From positions 29,246,280 through 29,310,279 of the forward strand of contig CM072159.1 in assembly GCA_036850595.1 (NCBI GenBank): a DNA stretch of 64,000 bases. The letters are read 5' to 3'. Below are positions 60,201-64,000 of this stretch, piece by piece (the first letter of the stretch is position 1; each line of letters begins with the position of its first letter). A model generated the notes under the pieces. The model was not told the origin of the DNA. It made no database searches and was given only the letters and a program-made list of their open reading frames with translations. Origin of the DNA: Rhyacichthys aspro. Taxonomy: Eukaryota > Chordata > Actinopteri > Gobiiformes > Rhyacichthyidae. Both the position numbers and the translations under genes were made by a program.

Positions 60201-61002
60201 AGTTTGGGGAGAGAGGTATCAAGGGTGAGGCAAGTGAGCTGGTAAAACTAGTTGAAGATGCGTCTGCACCCTCTTGTAAGAGAGCAGTGGGGTGAGCCCT
60301 TCGTACATGCCTCATTAAACAACTTGTACTCAGGTCCTTCTCATTTTTCCCCCGACTAAACTCTTTCATGCAGTATAAACAGATTGCTTTGGTACTGTCT
60401 CGTGGTGATATGCAGAAATGATTCCATGCGGGAGACTTTTTTCTTGGATTAGTCTGACTTCTTACAGATGACAAAAGGCTCTGAGTGACAGCATCCATTG
60501 CAACATCATAAAGCGTGCTTGAGTATCCACTTAGTAAACTACTATAGTCATCACAATCTTTAGTTACAAAAGGGCCGACTGAGCTGCCGAACGGTAAGCT
60601 TTCATCATCTGGAATGTCCTCCATGCCATTAAGATCCTCAGTGTCCTCTTTGATATGCAGACTTTCTTCATTACCATTTTCATAGTTTTCACACTCCATA
60701 TTTTCTCCAATTTGAGTATCTGCTTGTTTTGCTTTAGCTTTGTTGCCCTGAGAAGATGAATCAAGAGACATGGCAGAGTCTGTATCCACTGTTGTAGAGG
60801 GACAGGAAGGAGCTTTCTTTGTGGCTGGACTTCTATGAGAGTGAAAGCTGTAGGATTTGAACACATAGCCATCCTCACCCTCAATTCTTAAGCACGTCCC
60901 TTTTGCCTCCCTTTTTTTGCTTTCTATTGAGCCGTTAGGTTCACTGATCAAGTCCTCACTCAAGTAAGTGACCTCCTCCTCACCATCCATTGTGCAGCCC
61001 AA
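57289..61002 (-). CDS. zbed4: Zinc finger BED-type containing 4 (ZBED4), domesticated hAT transposase, single coding exon
   Basis: ZBED4 is a nuclear DNA-binding protein derived from a hAT transposase. The frame is uninterrupted for 1237 residues (human about 1171). Four BED zinc fingers are visible at about residues 190-237 (CLYC...HVRRAH), 358-405 (CIHC...HMWRAH), 527-573 (CRYC...HLMRRH) and 625-672 (CLHC...HMQRFH). Each has a SRGK core and the TSCL.RH pattern. Linkers are Ser/Thr/acidic-rich. The second half is the hAT transposase-like core (AKKITKLIAEMLALD... onward). The C-terminal dimerisation region at about 1160-1232 has WPDLAKVAARYVGCPPSIVH and ETLFSTASVN. Start: MGCTMDGEEE has two candidate Met, and MDGEEE (residue 5) is equally possible. 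It is tail to tail with alg12. The four-finger architecture and human synteny support zbed4 over other ZBED genes. Confidence 0.96.
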   Translation of the reverse strand: MGCTMDGEEEVTYLSEDLISEPNGSIESKKREAKGTCLRIEGEDGYVFKSYSFHSHRSPATKKAPSCPSTTVDTDSAMSLDSSSQGNKAKAKQADTQIGENMECENYENGNEESLHIKEDTEDLNGMEDIPDDESLPFGSSVGPFVTKDCDDYSSLLSGYSSTLYDVAMDAVTQSLLSSVRSQTNPRKKSPAWNHFCISPRDSTKAICLYCMKEFSRGKNEKDLSTSCLMRHVRRAHPTALLQEGADASSTSFTSSLASPLIPLSPNSPKNEDLTNNVFTSTSMITSLSTSSAENSDMSSKEVLPKVEPKLEPYANTDSICSILSTSHSNDNNSEDLSDGGPERLHGTPKSSSSRRRSAVWKHFYLSPADNSKAVCIHCMNEFSRGKNGKDLGTSCLIRHMWRAHKEVVIEENGQGNHIPPPYTTPPSLLSRTQLQDTLDIKKESPLLPSSPETISDDVPQSFSFKDECEEVLALSGQESSLNLSLAAQGEDTPINSSPCDLSEGPSTTQDHSVFQQNKKIMKRVKSEVWHHFIVSPVDQLKALCRYCPCVISRGKRGDFGTSCLMRHLMRRHPDVLKNPKCHDDKETSPPPYIGLTTTDEISSQETESPPESEKKTPALSKKTSKLWNHFSISPADPTKVICLHCSRTISRGKKTTNLGTSCLFRHMQRFHGHVLENKNTTISGDVPSAEIHVKQELMETSVYEQNNEKYDEHHPVAKKITKLIAEMLALDLQPSALVENAGMNRLLEYLQPQYSLPPSSYFTSTAIPDMYERVKDVVLAHLKEAEGGVVHFTTSIWVSSQTREYLTLTAHWATYESSVRPQGQDFHCSALLSVSQIDCDTDMHDIPKQLEYLWDSWITSSGLKRGFTVLDNTTIKNTLEDHGHVTIQCFGHTIDLIVNEAIKSQRMVQNLLSIARKICERVHRSAKAKEKLAELQKLHLLPENQLIQDVPSKWKTSFFMLERMVEQRKAIDEMSIECNFREIISCDQWEVMLSVCNALKPFEVACREMSNRTATLGQVIPLIHILNRKIDLLFDETVGIDNMLKSLKEAMVSRMSSMLHDPRYTWATMLDPRYKTSLFTEEEAECCKQDLIRELDYTTSVEANSPLANGCGEPFEGPDASNSKKDNLWSLMTDVRQNIKHEEKSSELAVLEYLEEDILDQSCDPLDYWNLKKFLWPDLAKVAARYVGCPPSIVHAETLFSTASVNCALNQPRPLLENMEGLLFLKVNLPLIYFQY

Positions 61003-61153
61003 AGGTTTCTGTTGAATAATCAGGCCTGCTCTGTCAGATGAAGTCAGTTTCTGCAGGTGTCGTCATGGATACAGCAGCTTTCAGGCAGGAGAGGTTTGTA
61101 TGAGGCTGTCTGGGGCACAGGGAGCCTGCCTGTCCCACTCCATTTATAGAGAC
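61003..61153 (-). other. zbed4: zbed4 5' untranslated part of the coding exon
   Basis: On the minus strand, a pyrimidine-rich ccccctttctgtttcag acceptor ends at 61154. The coding exon therefore probably starts at 61153, with about 150 untranslated bases before the ATG. Confidence 0.6.
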
Positions 61154-62684
61154 CTGAAACAGAAAGGGGACAAAAAAATAAATTTATTACATTTGTATTT
61201 ACACAAGTACCTGTATCCTGTATTGGTAAAGGTGCACAGGTTGGTGTACACATGTTGCAAATTTACAAAAACATTAGACATTAGTTGGCAAAGAATTAAA
61301 CTATGCAATAGAAAATTGTGGAAAATGAAAATATAATACAAAAACAACAAAAGTAATAACAATGATTCATTTTCTATGGCTTCTCATTTGTAAAAATAGA
61401 TGATGCTATTAAACAGGTTTATATTAATGAGTCATGTATATTTTGTCAATGATTAATTTCATGAAGTTGATTTTAAAATTCAAAGCGATTAAATATTTTA
61501 AATGACACGTTTATGTGTTTTTATGACAAAGATATATTTACAAAGGTATAGGTTAACCTGTATAATAGAGATGTTTATTATCGCATCATGCAATTACCTG
61601 TTCATTTAAATGCTTTAGCGATGGTGTATATTCCCAATCACAGAACGAGGTTAAGAATATGGTACTGATCTTTTAATTAGTTCATTTACTTGTAAAATGT
61701 TAATAGCCTCTTATAATTATAGTTATTCCTTTTCTAACATGGCACATTGCATGGTCAATCGGAAACATACTGAATTTCAAACCTCCCCACGTTCACCATA
61801 TGTGTATCCAAAAACAACACCATTAATAACATGTTGAGAAACACATAGTAAAACCGCCTTTCTGTCCACCAAACTCCACGTACACAAGCAGGCGCAGCTT
61901 TACGAACACACCTTTGTATACAGGACACATAAGATCCGACAACATTAGTCTGAGTACACAGGATTTAACAGACCTGTCCGACCACTTAAATATAAATGGA
62001 CTTGAAATGAGAGAAAAGAGAGAGAACGTTAGATGTCAAACAGTGCGTTGCTAAATCGTGAGACTAACGTTATCTCATTGGCCATCTCCTCAATAAGATG
62101 TGACACCGGTTTTTCCGGGTTTGGTTTCAGAGCTATTCAGGAAGATGTGAAGGGGCAGTAAAAATAGCCAAGCAATAGCTTTCATCTGAATTCACATAAA
62201 TGACATATTCCAGCACATGGTTTACTCATACAAAGGTCCTCGGGGCGATGATAATGATTTAAGCAGGTTTTTAATAATTAATAAGAAGAGAAAATACTGG
62301 AGGATTTAGGCTACAACACATAACCAGTAAATAGTGCTATCCTGGAGCTAACTGGGCTTGCCGCGATGCTAATATGTACACATACACTAAAACTTGAGTC
62401 ACATGGCTCTGAATCACAAATATCCCAGGTAGTGTTACTTGATCAACCATAACACTGCGCTTGTTCGTCTACAACGGGCACAATCTCGGAGCACCACAGG
62501 ACTAGTTAGCTGGTTAGCTGCCAGCTAGGCCACACTCAGGACACAGAAGCTAACCTGGCGAGGCAGAACCAGCCGTGGCCACATAAGAACCACACGGGAT
62601 CCGGATCAGACCGTGACTAGCCACGACGTCCTGGCCGTATTTAACCCTCTTTTAAATACACATTTATGACAACAGAATACTTAC
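61154..62684 (-). other. zbed4: Probable zbed4 first intron
   Basis: Inferred from the acceptor at 61154-61155 and a consensus gtaagta donor at 62684-62678 on the minus strand. The interval is AT-rich and holds no recognised gene or repeat. Additional small exons cannot be excluded. Confidence 0.45.
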
Positions 62685-62850
62685 TGTGATGTATAGCGAT
62701 GTGTGGACTTGGTTTTGGCTCCTAAACAGTTAAATCTGACACATTTGATTGATCCGGAGGGGGGTTCACTTTGTTGCTTTTGTCTCCTGCTTTGCTCAGT
62801 TCACGCTCGGCCGCAGCAGTGCAGCGCCCCACAGCGGCGGACGGAAGGAA
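62685..62850 (-). promoter_or_regulatory. zbed4: Probable zbed4 first non-coding exon and CpG-rich promoter
   Basis: On the minus strand a cag/gtaagta donor ends an exon at 62685. Just upstream (plus 62795-62850) is a GC- and CpG-rich block (cacgctcggccgcagcagtg; cagcggcggacggaag), fitting a TATA-less promoter. The transcription start is not determinable. Confidence 0.4.
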
Positions 62851-63020
62851 GAGCAGCTTTCAATGATGTCACTGGACAGAGGTCGGATCAGTCTCTCCAG
62901 GGTCCTCCTTCAAACTTGTGGAAAAATTTAATCTACTAAATGTGCCCATTCGATTAATATTACATCAAAAGATATTATTGCTGGATTCAATTCAAAAACT
63001 AACGCCTTAAAGTCTTTCAT
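62851..63020. other. Flank upstream of zbed4
   Basis: No feature was recognised. The sequence becomes AT-rich again beyond the CpG-rich block. Confidence 0.5.
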
Positions 63021-63115
63021 TTAGTCATCTTCTACTGTTAGGGGTCACAGGGAGCTTATCCCAGCAGCTTTGGGCCTTAGGCGGGATAATGGCCAGTTTA
63101 TTGCAGGGCTAACAT
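63021..63115 (+). repeat. Degraded LINE/SINE-tail-like fragment
   Basis: It contains gggagcttatcccagcagct and ggccagtttattgcagggct, a widely dispersed fish retroelement remnant. It is the same family as 25805-25896, in opposite orientation. Confidence 0.6.
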
Positions 63116-64000
63116 AACTTCAATCTAAATATAGGCAAATTTTACCATGTACAAAGTATAGAGAGACGCTAGAATAAATGTGTTATAATATATATAAGCG
63201 TGTACAAACAAATAACATATATAACATATAATATTGTGCAGAATAGTTTTTCCCCTGTAGCCCCTAATCAATATTTTATTTTGTACTCATGTATCCTTTT
63301 AATAGTCCTGTATTTATTTATATGTAGTAGGCTATGTAATCTGGATAATTACTTATAATTAGTACACTACTCTATTGGTTTACTGCACTGCCCTGAGAAC
63401 AGAAATTGCTGATTTATTACCATTTTCATGTCTATTTAATTATTATATCTCTTTAGAAACCTAATTATTACACAACAGTAATTAGAGATGTACATTTACT
63501 ATATGTCTAGTGTTATCAGAGCAACATACATGTGATAACTAGGTCTGCACATGTTTTACTGCATAGTTACAGTATGAATTGCCTTTCTGCAATGTACTCT
63601 TATTTTTATTATTCTCTTTTCGTGCTATTAACATTTGCTGCACATTTCTTGTGGGACTAGTATAGAATTATCTTCATTTTTACTTCTTTGGACATAAAGA
63701 ATATAAAAACCAACAAGGCCTCTTGCTTGCAAGGGTAACATGAACAGACCGGAGCACCTCCACAGACACTAAGCCATGTAAACAATGGACATTTAAAACT
63801 GAAATACTCCAATATTGATTTTAATGTGAGGTCCATAGCATATATTTCCAGAATAAGCTGTTCCTTGGAAACAGTGCACTGTCAAATGGTCACAACCAAA
63901 CAGTTGGTACTGGAAAATGCTAAGCTTGGGGCTTGTTTAATTGAGACATAGTAGTTGAACATGACAATATATGTTACAGATCAAAATAAATGCATGAAAA
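63116..64000. other. AT-rich intergenic DNA at the window end
   Basis: No open frame of note, RNA gene or transposon end was recognised. From human synteny the next gene outwards would be expected to be brd1, but none of it is visible here. Confidence 0.55.

Overview
The window is nuclear DNA from a teleost fish. The evidence is vertebrate split genes with GT-AG introns, protein matches to fish and human orthologs, abundant fish-type MITE, SINE and LINE-like remnants, and large AT-rich intergenic spaces. I cannot name the species.

Four protein-coding genes are supported. At the left is pim3 (+, coding 3543-6152, six exons), a proto-oncogene-type Ser/Thr kinase. At the right is a compact cluster: creld2 (-, 53064-50056, ten exons), alg12 (+, 53562-56209, nine exons) and zbed4 (-, 61002-57289, one coding exon). 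Human 22q13.33 carries the same neighbours (ZBED4, ALG12, CRELD2, PIM3), so this is a conserved block. From memory of the human map, however, pim3 is inverted relative to the other three and lies about 43 kb from creld2.

creld2 and alg12 are head to head around a promoter of about 500 bp. It holds one perfect ER stress response element and a second, inverted, one-mismatch copy. This fits their roles: CRELD2 is an ER folding factor, and ALG12 is an ER mannosyltransferase that builds the N-glycan precursor. alg12 and zbed4 are tail to tail, with poly(A) signals about 30 bp apart.

The most notable gene-level observations are these. pim3 exon 3 carries an apparent 2-base deletion (frameshift). 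alg12 has a minor-spliceosome intron that reads best as AT-AA. alg12 intron 7 holds a 15-base in-frame duplicate of the start of exon 8, flanked by splice sites.

The 43-kb pim3-creld2 interval has no gene I can support. It holds a modular 1.7-kb repeat with hairpins and five RFX-like palindromes (8429-10125), a 21-copy minisatellite (13384-14045), a hAT-like MITE (about 18335-18836), a tRNA-derived SINE (about 34708-34970), a palindromic MITE with a 42-base internal repeat (39585-40175), a Tigger/pogo-like MITE with TA target duplications (43534-44085) and a perfect 30-bp stem hairpin (45564-45628). A few stretches look like possible cis-regulatory elements, but only comparison with other genomes could confirm them. 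I saw no CRISPR, viral gene, rRNA or standalone tRNA gene.
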